Part shown: positions 7,711 to 15,942 of the stretch, one piece after another | How positions within the stretch are numbered: position 1 is the first letter of the stretch | Layout of the letters: each line of letters begins with the position of its first letter | Translations under genes and position numbers: made by a program | Notes under the pieces: generated by a model | Told to the model about the DNA's origin: nothing | Databases searched by the model: none | What the model saw: only the letters and a program-made list of their open reading frames with translations | Origin: a virus | Strand: one strand, 5' to 3' | IMG/VR virus record: IMGVR_UViG_3300047509_000088 | Coordinates: 31,371-95,370 of that record | Length of the DNA stretch: 64,000 nt

Positions 7711-8109
7711 CTATCCCTTCCCGAGCTTGGCGACCGCAGCGCGGTATTGCGTCATCAGGTAGGCGCCCATGTCCATCCCCGGGTCGTGCCACAGGTCACG
7801 ATTGAACTCCAGCTTGACGCCGGTTCCGTCGGGCGACTGAAAGGTCACCACGTAGGACTCAGGGTGGGTGGTCGCCGTCGGGACCGGGTCCGGGCCGTGA
7901 GCGAATCCGGATATCGGGGTGCCGTCTGTATAGCGTCCGCGTTTGGTCGGATCGGCATGCTCCCGATACCGCATCCAGAGGTAGCCGCCCACATCGACCC
8001 CGGAATCCTCGAACAGCTCACGGCTGAGCTGTATCAGGCAGTCCGTGGTTGTATCGGGCGACTCGAAGGTCACTGCGTAGAACATGCCTCCGTTGGTCAA
8101 ATCTACCAT
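7711..8109 (-). CDS. Protein with an internal duplication, unknown
   Basis: 132 residues made of two similar halves. FYAVTFESPD...LFEDSGVDVGGYLWMRY in the first half matches SYVVTFQSPD...LWHDPGMDMGAYLMTQY in the second. The unit reappears once in the protein at 15043 (VGTILMTSYLAAVRHH). ATG 8109 follows the upstream stop by 4 nt. No known family. Confidence 0.6.
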   Translation of the reverse strand: MVDLTNGGMFYAVTFESPDTTTDCLIQLSRELFEDSGVDVGGYLWMRYREHADPTKRGRYTDGTPISGFAHGPDPVPTATTHPESYVVTFQSPDGTGVKLEFNRDLWHDPGMDMGAYLMTQYRAAVAKLGKG

Positions 8110-8113
8110 CAGG

Positions 8114-9082
8114 TCATCCCTTCCCGAGCTTGATCTCGCGGCCCACCTCGTCCGCAACCTGATTCACCTGCCAGACGACCAGCCCGATCAGACCGGAGAT
8201 GTTGGTCATCATCGTATGTCTCGGATCAGGCTCGGCCTGGATGTGCGCCTGGACCTCGAAGCTCTCATAGGCGCCGACGTTGACGACCCGCTTGGCGGTC
8301 GCGTGAAGCGCGAAGACGTCCGGCCGGAAGGGTGCGTCGGGATCGAGGTCGACCTTTGGGCGGTTCCGACTGCCGACCGGCCGACCGCGCCTGGGTCTCG
8401 GGGTGTCGACCGTCCGACCGTCCTCCCCCGGACCAGCCGGCTGATCATCCGCCGTCTGGTTGGGCGGGATCTCGTCGATTGGTACCGTGACGACCTCGCC
8501 GTTCGACATCATCACTCCGGCCTCGACGATCGTCCGGGTGTTCGCGGCTTCGGCCGTCAGGTCGGTCAGAGGTGGCGGCTCGGCAGCGGCCGGCGGTGGC
8601 GGTACGTGTGGCCCCGGCTCGGGGGCTGGCCTGGTGGCGGCCGTCTGACCGGCTGTCTGAACAACCGGCTGTTCGGCCGTCAGATCAACCGTCTGAACAA
8701 CCGTCTGGCCGATTGGAGGCGGGAGCGGAGGAGGTGGCGGCGGTCCAGCCGTCTGTTGTCCGGCCACCTGGACAGGCGGCGGCGGTGGCGGCGGGACGGG
8801 TGGACTGGCCGGAGCCGGAGGCGGGGTCGCCTTCGGGACAGATCGAGCGCGGGGGGCCATTCGCAATCTCCTTAACTTAATATGCCAGCAGTCGGGAGCG
8901 GTTTCGAGGCCCCCAGCGCGACATTCACACGTGATTGTTCCGTCAGATAATCCTACCTGACGGTATCGGGTTTGTCCATCCCGGCTGATAATTCGGGTTG
9001 TGTTTGGATCAAGAGTTCGATAGACCCGACGAACGCGAGCGATCTCTTCAATTGACGCCGAACGACTAAAGAGTTTTGCCAC
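8114..9082 (-). CDS. SWIM zinc-finger, proline-rich protein with an internal start
   Basis: 322 residues from GTG 9082. Residues about 40-72 carry a SWIM-type finger (TCECRAGG...DCWHIK, i.e. C-x-C-xn-C-x-H). A long Pro/Gln/Thr-rich region and an RRGRPVGSRNRP AT-hook-like segment follow. The C-terminal 70 residues look globular. A strong ribosome site AAGGAG (8873-8868) sits 7 nt before an in-frame ATG at 8860, just after the finger. A shorter finger-less product (249 residues) is therefore likely too. Probably DNA-binding. Confidence 0.6.
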   Translation of the reverse strand: MAKLFSRSASIEEIARVRRVYRTLDPNTTRIISRDGQTRYRQVGLSDGTITCECRAGGLETAPDCWHIKLRRLRMAPRARSVPKATPPPAPASPPVPPPPPPPVQVAGQQTAGPPPPPPLPPPIGQTVVQTVDLTAEQPVVQTAGQTAATRPAPEPGPHVPPPPAAAEPPPLTDLTAEAANTRTIVEAGVMMSNGEVVTVPIDEIPPNQTADDQPAGPGEDGRTVDTPRPRRGRPVGSRNRPKVDLDPDAPFRPDVFALHATAKRVVNVGAYESFEVQAHIQAEPDPRHTMMTNISGLIGLVVWQVNQVADEVGREIKLGKG

Positions 9083-9098
9083 TTGGTTGGCGGACTGA

Positions 9099-10013
9099 TC
9101 AAGAGGTGAATGCGGTCTTGATCCTGGTCCAGAGGGTTTCTAGGGCGGTGACCCGGCCGGTCAGAGCGGAGTCGTCGTATGCCGGTCCGGCCGGTCCAGT
9201 CGGGTAGGTCATGGCGACAGCCGCCTTGGCCGCCGTCCAGTCCTGCTCGACCTTGCCCGAGAGGTTGACGACCTTGTAGTAGACCTGTTGACTGCCGACG
9301 CCCACCACGCGGACCATGAAGTGCTGTCCGTCCGGGGACCAGTCGGTCCGCTCGGTACCGGGGACGCCGACTCCTCCCCAGTCCTCCAGGGTGACATTCG
9401 CCGGGTTGCCGTCTGGCGTGACCATGTGATAGATGTGGCCATTGCCGCCGACCACAGCGTCATCCCAGCGTCCATTTCCGGACGGGTGATACATTGAGTT
9501 TCCCTCCCTTGTGGGTGGCGGTCCTGGATCAGGCGCGGGTGCGGGCCCCAGACCGAGACTTGCCATCCAGCCGGGGTCCGTGATGTTCGAGACGTCGTAG
9601 TGGCCGCCGGCACCCATCGCCGGATCAGCGTACTGCACGGCCGCCGCACCCGGGATGCTGTGCGGACGTCCCGTGTAGTGTGCGATCCAGAGCGAGTAAT
9701 TGAGCCCCGCGCATGCAGCCTGGACGGCCATCATGGTACTGAGGTTGCAGTAGATACAGGGTTTCGCCAGACCGGCGGCCTGGCGCATCCTGATCCAGCC
9801 GGGACATTCGCCGGGGGTGGCGTCTCCGGTCTCGCAGTCGAGCACATGGCCGCCGTTCCACCCGGCCGAGACCGAGATGACCAGCTTGTACGGCGTGCTG
9901 AACCGGTCCCAGTCGGCCTGTGACCAGCGATAGATCCCGTTCCCGTATCCGCCGACGGCCGGAGCATCAGCCGGGATATCTCGGGCCGTGACCGAATCGT
10001 ACAAGTCAGCCAT
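9099..10013 (-). CDS. Glycoside hydrolase-like (GH25/DUF1906-type) protein, candidate lysin
   Basis: 304 residues. The first about 180 look like a TIM-barrel lysin domain: DSVTARDIPADAPAVGGYG, VISVSAGWNGGHVLDCETG (acidic D-E pair), AGLAKPCIYCNLS, YSLWIAHYTGRP and AAAVQYADPAMGAGGHYDVS. This order is typical of GH25/DUF1906-like domains in actinobacterial phages and cell-wall enzymes. After a Pro linker comes a beta-rich domain and a short C-terminal coiled coil. No signal peptide is seen, so export would need a holin; none is obvious nearby. The start at 10013 overlaps the upstream stop by 1 nt. Confidence 0.65.
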   Translation of the reverse strand: MADLYDSVTARDIPADAPAVGGYGNGIYRWSQADWDRFSTPYKLVISVSAGWNGGHVLDCETGDATPGECPGWIRMRQAAGLAKPCIYCNLSTMMAVQAACAGLNYSLWIAHYTGRPHSIPGAAAVQYADPAMGAGGHYDVSNITDPGWMASLGLGPAPAPDPGPPPTREGNSMYHPSGNGRWDDAVVGGNGHIYHMVTPDGNPANVTLEDWGGVGVPGTERTDWSPDGQHFMVRVVGVGSQQVYYKVVNLSGKVEQDWTAAKAAVAMTYPTGPAGPAYDDSALTGRVTALETLWTRIKTAFTS

Positions 10014-10354
10014 CAGTCCTCCTTCGGATAGACGAGCCGCATGATCGGCTTCGGATGGTGCCAGACGATTCTGGGATGACGAGCGTTCGGCAGGCCGTCC
10101 CGGCATTCGACACGACCCTCCCCCCGTCCCCTCCGAAACCACTCCTTCTTGGCCCAGATCGGCCACATCGACCAGGGCATCATGTCGAACATCAGCTCGA
10201 CCGACACCGGGGTCAAGGCGCCGTATACCTGAGCTTGAACCATGAAGTCGTGAGTGGGTCGAGGGTCCTGGAGAAGCTCGTCCGACATCACCGGATCAGT
10301 CAGCGCCGGGAGATGGGCGGCGAGATAGTCCTCCAGGTGGTCGCCAAGCGTCAT
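10013..10354 (-). CDS. Unknown protein before the lysin-like gene
   Basis: 113 residues with an acidic N-terminal helix, a Met/Trp-rich centre (MFDMMPWSMWPIWAKKEWF) and a basic C-terminal part. TGATG overlap with the next gene supports an operon. No family recognised. Confidence 0.6.
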   Translation of the reverse strand: MTLGDHLEDYLAAHLPALTDPVMSDELLQDPRPTHDFMVQAQVYGALTPVSVELMFDMMPWSMWPIWAKKEWFRRGRGEGRVECRDGLPNARHPRIVWHHPKPIMRLVYPKED

Positions 10355-10827
10355 CCCGGGAGCGGCGCTTCCATGGTGTTGGCCGGCGGCGCCAGCGGCG
10401 GGACAGACGGCCCCACGGGCTGTCCGATCTTCGGCTTCCGGACCCGCTTCGGCTTTGACGCGGTCTGTTCGGTCGCGGCCGGGACGTCGGCGGTCGAGGT
10501 GCCATTGCCGGCCTCACGCTTGGCGGCGCGAGCTGCACGTGCCTTGGCGAGCGCCGCACGCTTCCGGGCGAGGACTTCGGGGTCGGTGATCGGCCGGCGC
10601 GTCTTCTTGACCGGCTGATCGACCGTCTGACCGCCGGGCGGACGGCCGCGCCGCTTGCCGCCGGTTGAACCGATTGAACCGGGAACCGTGCCGAGCGCGG
10701 AGTGGACCTCGTCCAGCTCTGCCTTCAGGGTCGAGTTCTCGGCCTCCAGCTCGGCGTTTCGTGCGACCAGCGCGGCGATTGAGCCGGCGGCGCTTCCGGT
10801 GGTCCGTGTCTTCTTTCGGGGTGCCAT
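10351..10827 (-). CDS. Basic coiled-coil protein with AT-hook-like motif
   Basis: 158 residues: a short coiled coil (ALVARNAELEAENSTLKAEL), then RRGRPPGG, an AT-hook-like element, then an Ala/Arg/Lys-rich segment resembling histone H1-like tails and a Pro-rich end. Probably binds DNA non-specifically. Its ATG lies 6 nt after a -10 element, so its mRNA may be leaderless. Confidence 0.6.
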   Translation of the reverse strand: MAPRKKTRTTGSAAGSIAALVARNAELEAENSTLKAELDEVHSALGTVPGSIGSTGGKRRGRPPGGQTVDQPVKKTRRPITDPEVLARKRAALAKARAARAAKREAGNGTSTADVPAATEQTASKPKRVRKPKIGQPVGPSVPPLAPPANTMEAPLPG

Positions 10828-10833
10828 TTCGCG

Positions 10834-10862
10834 AGGATACACTTTCTATCGGGCGATGTCAC
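10834..10862 (-). promoter_or_regulatory. Promoter for the AT-hook gene, predicted leaderless
   Basis: Minus-strand GTGACA (10862-10857), 17-nt spacer, TATCCT (10839-10834), then 6 nt to ATG 10827. Same geometry as the promoter at 4066. Confidence 0.6.
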
Positions 10863-10993
10863 CAGAATTTCGAGATGAAGTGGGCGACGACATAGACGAT
10901 CAAGCCGATCAAACCGATTGCGACCAACGCGACGAAGACGAACCAAGCGACGAAGCATCCAGAGCTGGGTCCGGGTATGGACGGGCCGGTCAT
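10859..10993 (-). CDS. 44-residue membrane peptide
   Basis: MTGPSIPGPSSGCFVAWFVF leads into a long hydrophobic stretch (VALVAIGLIGLIVYVVAHFI), a single membrane helix. ATG 10993 overlaps the stop of the upstream gene (ATGA). The -35 of the following promoter overlaps its 3' end. Confidence 0.55.
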   Translation of the reverse strand: MTGPSIPGPSSGCFVAWFVFVALVAIGLIGLIVYVVAHFISKFW

Positions 10994-11157
10994 GAGATCA
11001 CCACGCCATCCGGGTCCAGCTCGACCTTGGTGACCTCGACCAGATCTTTCGCGTCGGCTGGCTCGCCGGCCTCGATCCGAAGGGGTTCAACCTGCATGAA
11101 AACGTCCACGCTCGGCGGCAGCTTCGATAGGAGGTTCTGTAGGCGCCAGTTCTTCAC
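10990..11157 (-). CDS. Small unknown protein
   Basis: 55 residues from GTG 11157 (GTGA overlap with the upstream stop): VKNWRLQNLLSKLPPSVDVF, then an acidic beta-like segment ending ELDPDGVVIS. Unknown. Confidence 0.55.
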   Translation of the reverse strand: MKNWRLQNLLSKLPPSVDVFMQVEPLRIEAGEPADAKDLVEVTKVELDPDGVVIS

Positions 11158-11558
11158 GATCCTTTCTCCAGCAGCTTCTTCGCGCGGCGTTCCAGCCGGC
11201 CGACCCAATCCGTCTGGCGCCGGGACGGAGCCATGACCACCCGCCCCAATTTGGCTTCCTGTCTGCGGAGCGCCTTGATCTGACTGGACAGGTGCTCGAC
11301 ATGGGCCCGTCCTTTCTCGAATCGGTCGGTCGGATCGACGTCGCCCAGGGCGTCCGCGATCTCCAGCTTGAGTGGCTTGTTCTCGGTCAGGCCGCCAGAT
11401 CCGGACGGTCGAGACATCGGGTTTCGCATCTTCGCCTCACTGACGGCTGGCAGAATATACGTCCTGTGCCACCATTCCTGCTCCTGTATGAGCTTACCGA
11501 TCTCCTTCAGGAGCATCATGCGTTGTAGCCGGACGTCTTTGTCTGCCTGTTTGGTCAT
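11154..11558 (-). CDS. Helical unknown protein
   Basis: 134 residues, mostly charged helix with two coiled-coil-prone regions (residues 8-35 and 85-130). GTGA overlap with the gene below. No family recognised. Confidence 0.6.
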   Translation of the reverse strand: MTKQADKDVRLQRMMLLKEIGKLIQEQEWWHRTYILPAVSEAKMRNPMSRPSGSGGLTENKPLKLEIADALGDVDPTDRFEKGRAHVEHLSSQIKALRRQEAKLGRVVMAPSRRQTDWVGRLERRAKKLLEKGS

Positions 11559-11563
11559 ATCGG

Positions 11564-11896
11564 TTACTGAAGTCTTGCCGTGTCGGGATCAAGCTCGGAT
11601 CGCCCCTTCGCGATGGGCGGGTTGAAGTGGATGTGCGATCGGTTCCGGGCCCAGACCCAGACCGGCCCGGCATGGATGCCGGGCGACCCTATCCGGCAAA
11701 CAACCGGCGTCTCCTCGCCGATGACCATCCGCTTCCGCTCCGGGTCGGCCAGGACAATACAGGTCCCATCGTCTGTCTGCGCGGACCAGTAGTGCGCGCC
11801 CGTACCGGGATAGTTGGGGTCCTCGTGGTAGCCCATGTCCTCGACCACGGTTGCTGTTCGGGTAGTTCCTCCAAATGGCGTCGGCTTCCAACCCAT
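11564..11896 (-). CDS. Unknown beta-rich protein
   Basis: 110 residues with alternating hydrophobic strands (TCIVLADPERKRMVIGEETP, AGPVWVWARNRSHIHF). ATG 11896 is 6 nt after a TATACT box, so the mRNA may be leaderless. Unknown. Confidence 0.6.
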   Translation of the reverse strand: MGWKPTPFGGTTRTATVVEDMGYHEDPNYPGTGAHYWSAQTDDGTCIVLADPERKRMVIGEETPVVCRIGSPGIHAGPVWVWARNRSHIHFNPPIAKGRSELDPDTARLQ

Positions 11897-11902
11897 CCCA
11901 GG

Positions 11903-11931
11903 AGTATATCAGGTTCGAGCGTCCAGCCGAT
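11903..11931 (-). promoter_or_regulatory. Extended -10 promoter, predicted leaderless
   Basis: TGATATACT with the -10 at 11908-11903, 6 nt before ATG 11896. The -35 (ATCGGC) is poor, so the TG extension must compensate. A run of short AGCCGGTT repeats (about 11931-11975) lies just upstream. Confidence 0.55.
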
Positions 11932-11972
11932 CAGCCGGTTTAGCCGGTTAGCCGGTTAGCCGGTTTAGCCGG

Positions 11973-12203
11973 TTAGACGGTCAATCTCTTACGCGGTGGC
12001 GGATAGACACGGATGGCTCGCTGGCAACACCACGTCTCGACCCGGTCATGCGAGTGCCGGACGTCCACCCCGAGATCGTCCTTCTCGTAACGCGTTTCGA
12101 CGCCATGACGAATGATCGTCACCACTCGGTTCATGTGATGACAGAGGCATCGACAGGACTGAAGGTCGTCGTTCGGGGGTAGTCTGTCATACTCAACTGT
12201 CAT
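11973..12203 (-). CDS. Small Cys/His protein next to SNF2 helicase
   Basis: 76 residues with CRCLCHH near residue 17 and CCQ near residue 59, a possible metal site. Starts within the last codons of the helicase gene (ATGA overlap), so it is probably co-translated. Unknown. Confidence 0.6.
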   Translation of the reverse strand: MTVEYDRLPPNDDLQSCRCLCHHMNRVVTIIRHGVETRYEKDDLGVDVRHSHDRVETWCCQRAIRVYPPPRKRLTV

Positions 12204-13660
12204 CCCAGTACACTCTCCAGACTGATTGACGTGAACAATGAAGCCTTGTGGGTATCGTCGCCGATGATCTCGCTTATCCGTTCATCAAAGGTATTCTCGG
12301 CTTCGAGAATAATGACGGATAGATGATCATGTCGGGTAGTCAGGCGGTAGTTCCTGTCCAGGGATTGCAGGACCGCTTCCGTATCCGGAGTTCTAGAATG
12401 ATAAATCATAACGCTGGCTTCCGGCAGGTTGAGACCGGCACTACCCTTCGCAAGGGTGCTAACAAACACATCCGACTTACCTGACTTGAATGAGTCATGC
12501 GCAGCCAGGTTGATGCTGTCCCGACTGGGTCCGGAGCCGTAGTAAGCAACCGCCTTATACCCGGCTTGAACGAGTAGGTCGGTAACCCTCTGGCATTCCG
12601 GCCTGAACGCGGTCCAGACAATCGCCTTCTCGCTCTCGATCTCGGGCATGATCACGTCTATCAGGTGACGGGTCTTGGCATTATCGTCATGCCACTGCCA
12701 TCTATCCGTATCAATTGCCTCGAACCCGGCTGTCACTTGACATAACCTGAGCATCTCCGTCAGCCGGGAGGTGATCGCCCCTTCTACAATTCGGCCGGTC
12801 TCGGGGTCGGTCAGACGGACTTTCAATTCTCGCCGGATGTAGTTGTACGATTTCCTCTGCCAGTCCGGCAGCGTCAGTCGGTCATACCGAAACGTCCTGG
12901 GGATATTCAACACGGCCGACTTGGGGACCTGGTATCTAACCGAATCCAAAAGGCGGTTCAATCCGGCTGGGTCTTTGACGACCAGCTCCTTGCCGCGACC
13001 ATCTACTACGAGAAATCGATCGATAAATTCCTGTTTGTTCCCGGGCTTCAAGGAGCCGTCTGGGCGCTGAACGGTCCAGGCGCCGAGCCAGCGAAGTATC
13101 GGATAAAGGTCGGTCGTATTCTTGATCATCGGCAAACCGGACATGGCCAACTTGAAGTCGGCGTCTAATCGGGGCTGGTGATAATTGGTCAACAACTTGG
13201 TTCGAGCGGCCGAGGCGGTTCGGAAGCCGGCGCACTCGTCGATCACGATCATGTCCCACTCGTACCCGGCCAAGATCTTGCCGAATGCTGGCAGATCTTC
13301 GCGGTCGTGGACCCATACGGTCGCCTCGTCAGGCGGGGTTTCTTCGAGCAACCTTTGTCGCTTTACACGCGGACAATCCAGGATCACATATTTGAGGTTA
13401 GGGGCGTGGGTTCGTAGTTGATCTTGCCAGACTGTCCGGAGGTTGGAGTGTCTTGCCAGGACGAGGACTTGACAGGTTGGTCTGTGGACTGTCAGCTCAA
13501 GAATCTCTTCAATCGCTGATAGAGATTTCCCCAAACCTAACCCCGCCTCCAATAGGCAATTTTCATGCAGTTGACCGTCGACCTGGCCGCGCCTGAACTG
13601 TTTGAACTGATATTGATGCCAATGCGGTTTGGTCGGCGATCTCCACTTAATTTGGGTCAT
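12200..13660 (-). CDS. SNF2-like superfamily 2 helicase
   Basis: 486 residues. Walker A EAGLGLGKS (38-46), motif Ia LVLARHSNLRTVW, Walker B IVIDECAGFRT (D141/E142), motif III LAMSGLPM, motif IV AIVWTAFRPEC, motif V VSTLAKGSAGLNLPEASVMI and motif VI SLDRNYRL. This is the DEAD-like SNF2 translocase set common in phages, used for replication, recombination or remodelling on double-stranded DNA. Length is typical of the short phage forms. Confidence 0.9.
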   Translation of the reverse strand: MTQIKWRSPTKPHWHQYQFKQFRRGQVDGQLHENCLLEAGLGLGKSLSAIEEILELTVHRPTCQVLVLARHSNLRTVWQDQLRTHAPNLKYVILDCPRVKRQRLLEETPPDEATVWVHDREDLPAFGKILAGYEWDMIVIDECAGFRTASAARTKLLTNYHQPRLDADFKLAMSGLPMIKNTTDLYPILRWLGAWTVQRPDGSLKPGNKQEFIDRFLVVDGRGKELVVKDPAGLNRLLDSVRYQVPKSAVLNIPRTFRYDRLTLPDWQRKSYNYIRRELKVRLTDPETGRIVEGAITSRLTEMLRLCQVTAGFEAIDTDRWQWHDDNAKTRHLIDVIMPEIESEKAIVWTAFRPECQRVTDLLVQAGYKAVAYYGSGPSRDSINLAAHDSFKSGKSDVFVSTLAKGSAGLNLPEASVMIYHSRTPDTEAVLQSLDRNYRLTTRHDHLSVIILEAENTFDERISEIIGDDTHKASLFTSISLESVLG

Positions 13661-13666
13661 GACTTC

Positions 13667-13981
13667 TCATGACTTCTCTTGGGCGCGGCGCTTCTCGATA
13701 TCGGCGATCACCTCCGAGAACGACTTACCGGTCCTCTGCTCCCAGGCGGCGGTCATCTCCGGGGTTATGTAGTCGTCGTCCGATTCGTACACCAATCGAG
13801 GGTGGGTCGGATAGGTCTGGTTCTCGGCGTCGATCATGGACCCGCAGACGGCGTGCTTCTCGAACCAGGCGTCGAGCTTGGCTTCGAGGTCCGGCTTGGT
13901 GGCCCAGGGCTTCACGAAGTGCTTGGCGAGCATGAAGTCGTCACCACAGACACACCGTAAATACATGCGGTCGTTAGCCAT
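13667..13981 (-). CDS. Small Cys-containing protein, unknown
   Basis: 104 residues starting MANDRMYLRCVCGDDFMLA, with a CVCG pair and a later Cys, possibly metal-binding. A C-terminal helix (GKSFSEVIADIEKRRAQEK) follows. TAATG overlap with the upstream peptide gene supports ATG 13981. Confidence 0.6.
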   Translation of the reverse strand: MANDRMYLRCVCGDDFMLAKHFVKPWATKPDLEAKLDAWFEKHAVCGSMIDAENQTYPTHPRLVYESDDDYITPEMTAAWEQRTGKSFSEVIADIEKRRAQEKS

Positions 13982-14097
13982 TATCTCGCGAGTATCTCCC
14001 ACCACATCATCAGGACCAGAGTCGTCTCGATCCAGAGGATAAGCGCCATGATGCGATTGACGATCTCCCAGGTTGATTGATTAGATTGGTCGGTCAT
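13981..14097 (-). CDS. 38-residue membrane peptide
   Basis: MTDQSNQSTWEIVNRIMALI continues into a hydrophobic segment LWIETTLVLMMWWEILAR: one membrane helix. ATG 14097 overlaps the upstream stop (ATGA). Confidence 0.55.
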   Translation of the reverse strand: MTDQSNQSTWEIVNRIMALILWIETTLVLMMWWEILAR

Positions 14098-14261
14098 TGG
14101 TTCGAGTCTGGGTCGTACATCTGAGTCGGCCAGATTGTGTAATGAGCCCACTCGTGTAAACGGGAAATCCACTGCCAGTCAACTCGCCGATTCCAGATCA
14201 GCCAATTCGTGAACTGCCAGATCCACCAGAGCGGATACCGGAGTGGATTCCTCGGGTTCAC
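14094..14261 (-). CDS. 55-residue tryptophan-rich peptide
   Basis: GTG 14261 starts a 55-residue frame with nine Trp (YPLWWIWQFTNWLIWNRRVD and later WQW, W). It lies 6 nt after a TATACT box and ends in an ATGA overlap. Perhaps an interfacial membrane peptide. No family known to me. Confidence 0.5.
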   Translation of the reverse strand: MNPRNPLRYPLWWIWQFTNWLIWNRRVDWQWISRLHEWAHYTIWPTQMYDPDSNQ

Positions 14262-14267
14262 GGCCGG

Positions 14268-14273
14268 AGTATA
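14268..14273 (-). promoter_or_regulatory. -10 element (TGATATACT), predicted leaderless
   Basis: TATACT with TGA extension, 6 nt upstream of GTG 14261. A TTGACG lies 21 nt upstream, too far to be a normal -35. Confidence 0.45.
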
Positions 14274-14498
14274 TCACCACGGACCGTCCAACCTCGTCAA
14301 GCTGGTTAGACGGAAGAGACGCCGGTTGGCGTACCGGCGCCTCGCATGCCAGACGACCGACCGATTGTCCGAAACAGGTGTCATCGAGTTTGGGACGGGA
14401 TCGATCTTACCACCGGCCTAGCCGGCTGGATGGGAGAGATCTGAGCCAGCGGAGGCAGGGTTCCTCGCCCTGGAGGTTCCTCCGCTGACCGATCAAGT
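14274..14498. other. Gap with an inverted repeat, no gene seen
   Basis: No convincing frame on either strand. An imperfect hairpin (AGCGGAGG 14448-14455 with CCTCCGCT 14479-14486, inner CAGGG/CCCTG) lies just after the stop of the HTH gene. It has no U-run on the minus strand, so it may stabilise the mRNA end rather than terminate strongly. Confidence 0.5.
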
Positions 14499-15023
14499 CT
14501 ACCTCAGCCGAGCGACCGTCTCGACGTCCTCTTGGAGGTAGAAGACATTCATCGGACTCCAGTACAGGCTCCGAATCGACCCCTGTTTGGCCAGAAGCTG
14601 GAGGCTTGATCGGCCGATCGACAACCGCCGCCTGGTGTCCGCGCCGGTCAGGTAGCCCTCCGGCGCCGGAACCTTGATCCCCAGCTCGGCTACGGCCTTC
14701 ATGTCCAATCCGTCAAGATCGGACTCCAGCACCCACGTTCCCCCCAGCGGGTTCGGGAGCGTGACCCCAGTGACCAAGCCGGCCTCTACGAGCGCTGGGA
14801 CGTGGTTCCTGGATATTCTCAGGCGCTTGGCGGCCTCCGGCGCCGAGATGTACTCCTCGGGCAGCCGGTACGTCGCGCGGAACCGCTTAACGCTCCCAGG
14901 CGTGACCCCTCCCCCCTCGGCCGGTTCCAGTCGGCCGATCCGAAGGAGGTACATCACGTGCGGATAGCCGATTCCCAGGAGATCCGCAGCTTCGTCATAC
15001 CCTAGCTTCGCGGCGACCTCCAT
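14499..15023 (-). CDS. Multi-HTH DNA-binding protein, excisionase/MerR-like
   Basis: 174 residues with what look like three HTH units in tandem: DEAADLLGIGYPHVMYLLRIGRLEP, SAPEAAKRLRISRNHVPALVEAG and TGADTRRRLSIGRSSLQLLAKQG (cores only, residues about 10-160). Each resembles the HTH_17/excisionase fold. Probably a regulator. ATG 15023 is 8 nt from a TATACT box. Confidence 0.7.
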   Translation of the reverse strand: MEVAAKLGYDEAADLLGIGYPHVMYLLRIGRLEPAEGGGVTPGSVKRFRATYRLPEEYISAPEAAKRLRISRNHVPALVEAGLVTGVTLPNPLGGTWVLESDLDGLDMKAVAELGIKVPAPEGYLTGADTRRRLSIGRSSLQLLAKQGSIRSLYWSPMNVFYLQEDVETVARLR

Positions 15024-15031
15024 GACCTCCG

Positions 15032-15060
15032 AGTATATCCGGCTAGGGCGTACGCGCAGT
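15032..15060 (-). promoter_or_regulatory. Extended -10 promoter of the multi-HTH gene
   Basis: TATACT at 15037-15032, with GTACGCCCTA in the spacer as in the promoter at 28736. The -35 (ACTGCG) is poor. The start codon is 8 nt downstream. Confidence 0.55.
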
Positions 15061-15336
15061 CTCGATTGATTCGATTGATTCGAGCCGGTGATCTAGCCGG
15101 TGATGGCGCACGGCTGCCAGGTAGGACGTCATCAGGATCGTCCCGACCTCGGTGGGGCGGTTGGCGACCATCTCGGGGTCGAAGCTGAACTGGTACTCGC
15201 CGCCGTACGGGTCCACGATCAGGACCATGACCACATGCGCCTCACGGGCCGCCTGATGGAGGCTGGACGGGCGAGTCCTGGGCGGCTTGACGGTCCTAGC
15301 CGGCTGGTCGACTATTCGATTGGTCGGCTGATTCAT
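15043..15336 (-). CDS. Small protein related to the duplicated protein at 7711
   Basis: 97 residues starting MNQPTNRIVDQPARTVKPPR, with VVMVLIVDPYGGEYQFSFDP and GTILMTSYLAAVRHHRL. The second part matches the repeat unit in 7711-8109. ATGA overlap with the sortase stop. Unknown role. Confidence 0.6.
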   Translation of the reverse strand: MNQPTNRIVDQPARTVKPPRTRPSSLHQAAREAHVVMVLIVDPYGGEYQFSFDPEMVANRPTEVGTILMTSYLAAVRHHRLDHRLESIESIETARTP

Positions 15337-15932
15337 CTCGAATCCTCGATCTTCTTGGTCCAGAGCCATCGCCAATCCAGGCGGGCGATCACCACCGTCC
15401 TCCGATCATACGTCCCCGCCGCCTGATCCCACGCCCCAGCACAGGTCAGTAGCGAGATGATCGAGGCCCCGTCCGGGCTGAACAGATCGGCCAGGTCAGA
15501 GTTGTACGGGACCGACCTGACTGAAACGACGTGATAAACGAGGTCATACCCGGTTAGGTCGTCAATCTGGATAAGATCCCCAAGCTTGAGCTGATCGAGG
15601 TGAGAGAAGACGGCCGGAACAATCTGGGGTCTACCCGTCTGTCTGTTGAGAGGTCCGTACCAGTCAAGATGTCCTGCCATGACCGTTCCGCCAGACTGAC
15701 CTGGCGACTGTCCGAGTGACCACCAGGCTACGTCCTGACCGTTCGTAGGAACCCCCATCCGTCCAGCCGAGTCCTCGCCTACAGGAACAACCGGAGCGCT
15801 GACTCCAAGGGCGGGTATGACTATCCGGGCAGGAGCCTGGATAGACGGAGGAGCGGCGGCCACGTCGGCCACCGCTCCCTGAACCTGGATCGCCGCCAGT
15901 ATAGCGCCGAGCAGGATCATCCTCCCTCTCAC
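15333..15932 (-). CDS. Class F-like sortase
   Basis: 199 residues. An N-terminal membrane/signal segment (MILLGAILAAIQVQGAVADV) precedes the sortase beta-barrel. Catalytic His88 (MAGHLDW), Cys164 (LLTCAGAWD) and Arg177 or Arg178 (DRRTVV) are in the right order. Class F sortases are typical of Actinomycetota and Chloroflexota. GTG 15932 is chosen because AGAAGG lies 6 nt upstream. The preceding gene ends in LAPATG, a possible sorting motif. Confidence 0.85.
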   Translation of the reverse strand: MRGRMILLGAILAAIQVQGAVADVAAAPPSIQAPARIVIPALGVSAPVVPVGEDSAGRMGVPTNGQDVAWWSLGQSPGQSGGTVMAGHLDWYGPLNRQTGRPQIVPAVFSHLDQLKLGDLIQIDDLTGYDLVYHVVSVRSVPYNSDLADLFSPDGASIISLLTCAGAWDQAAGTYDRRTVVIARLDWRWLWTKKIEDSR

Positions 15933-15942
15933 GGTCGACCTT

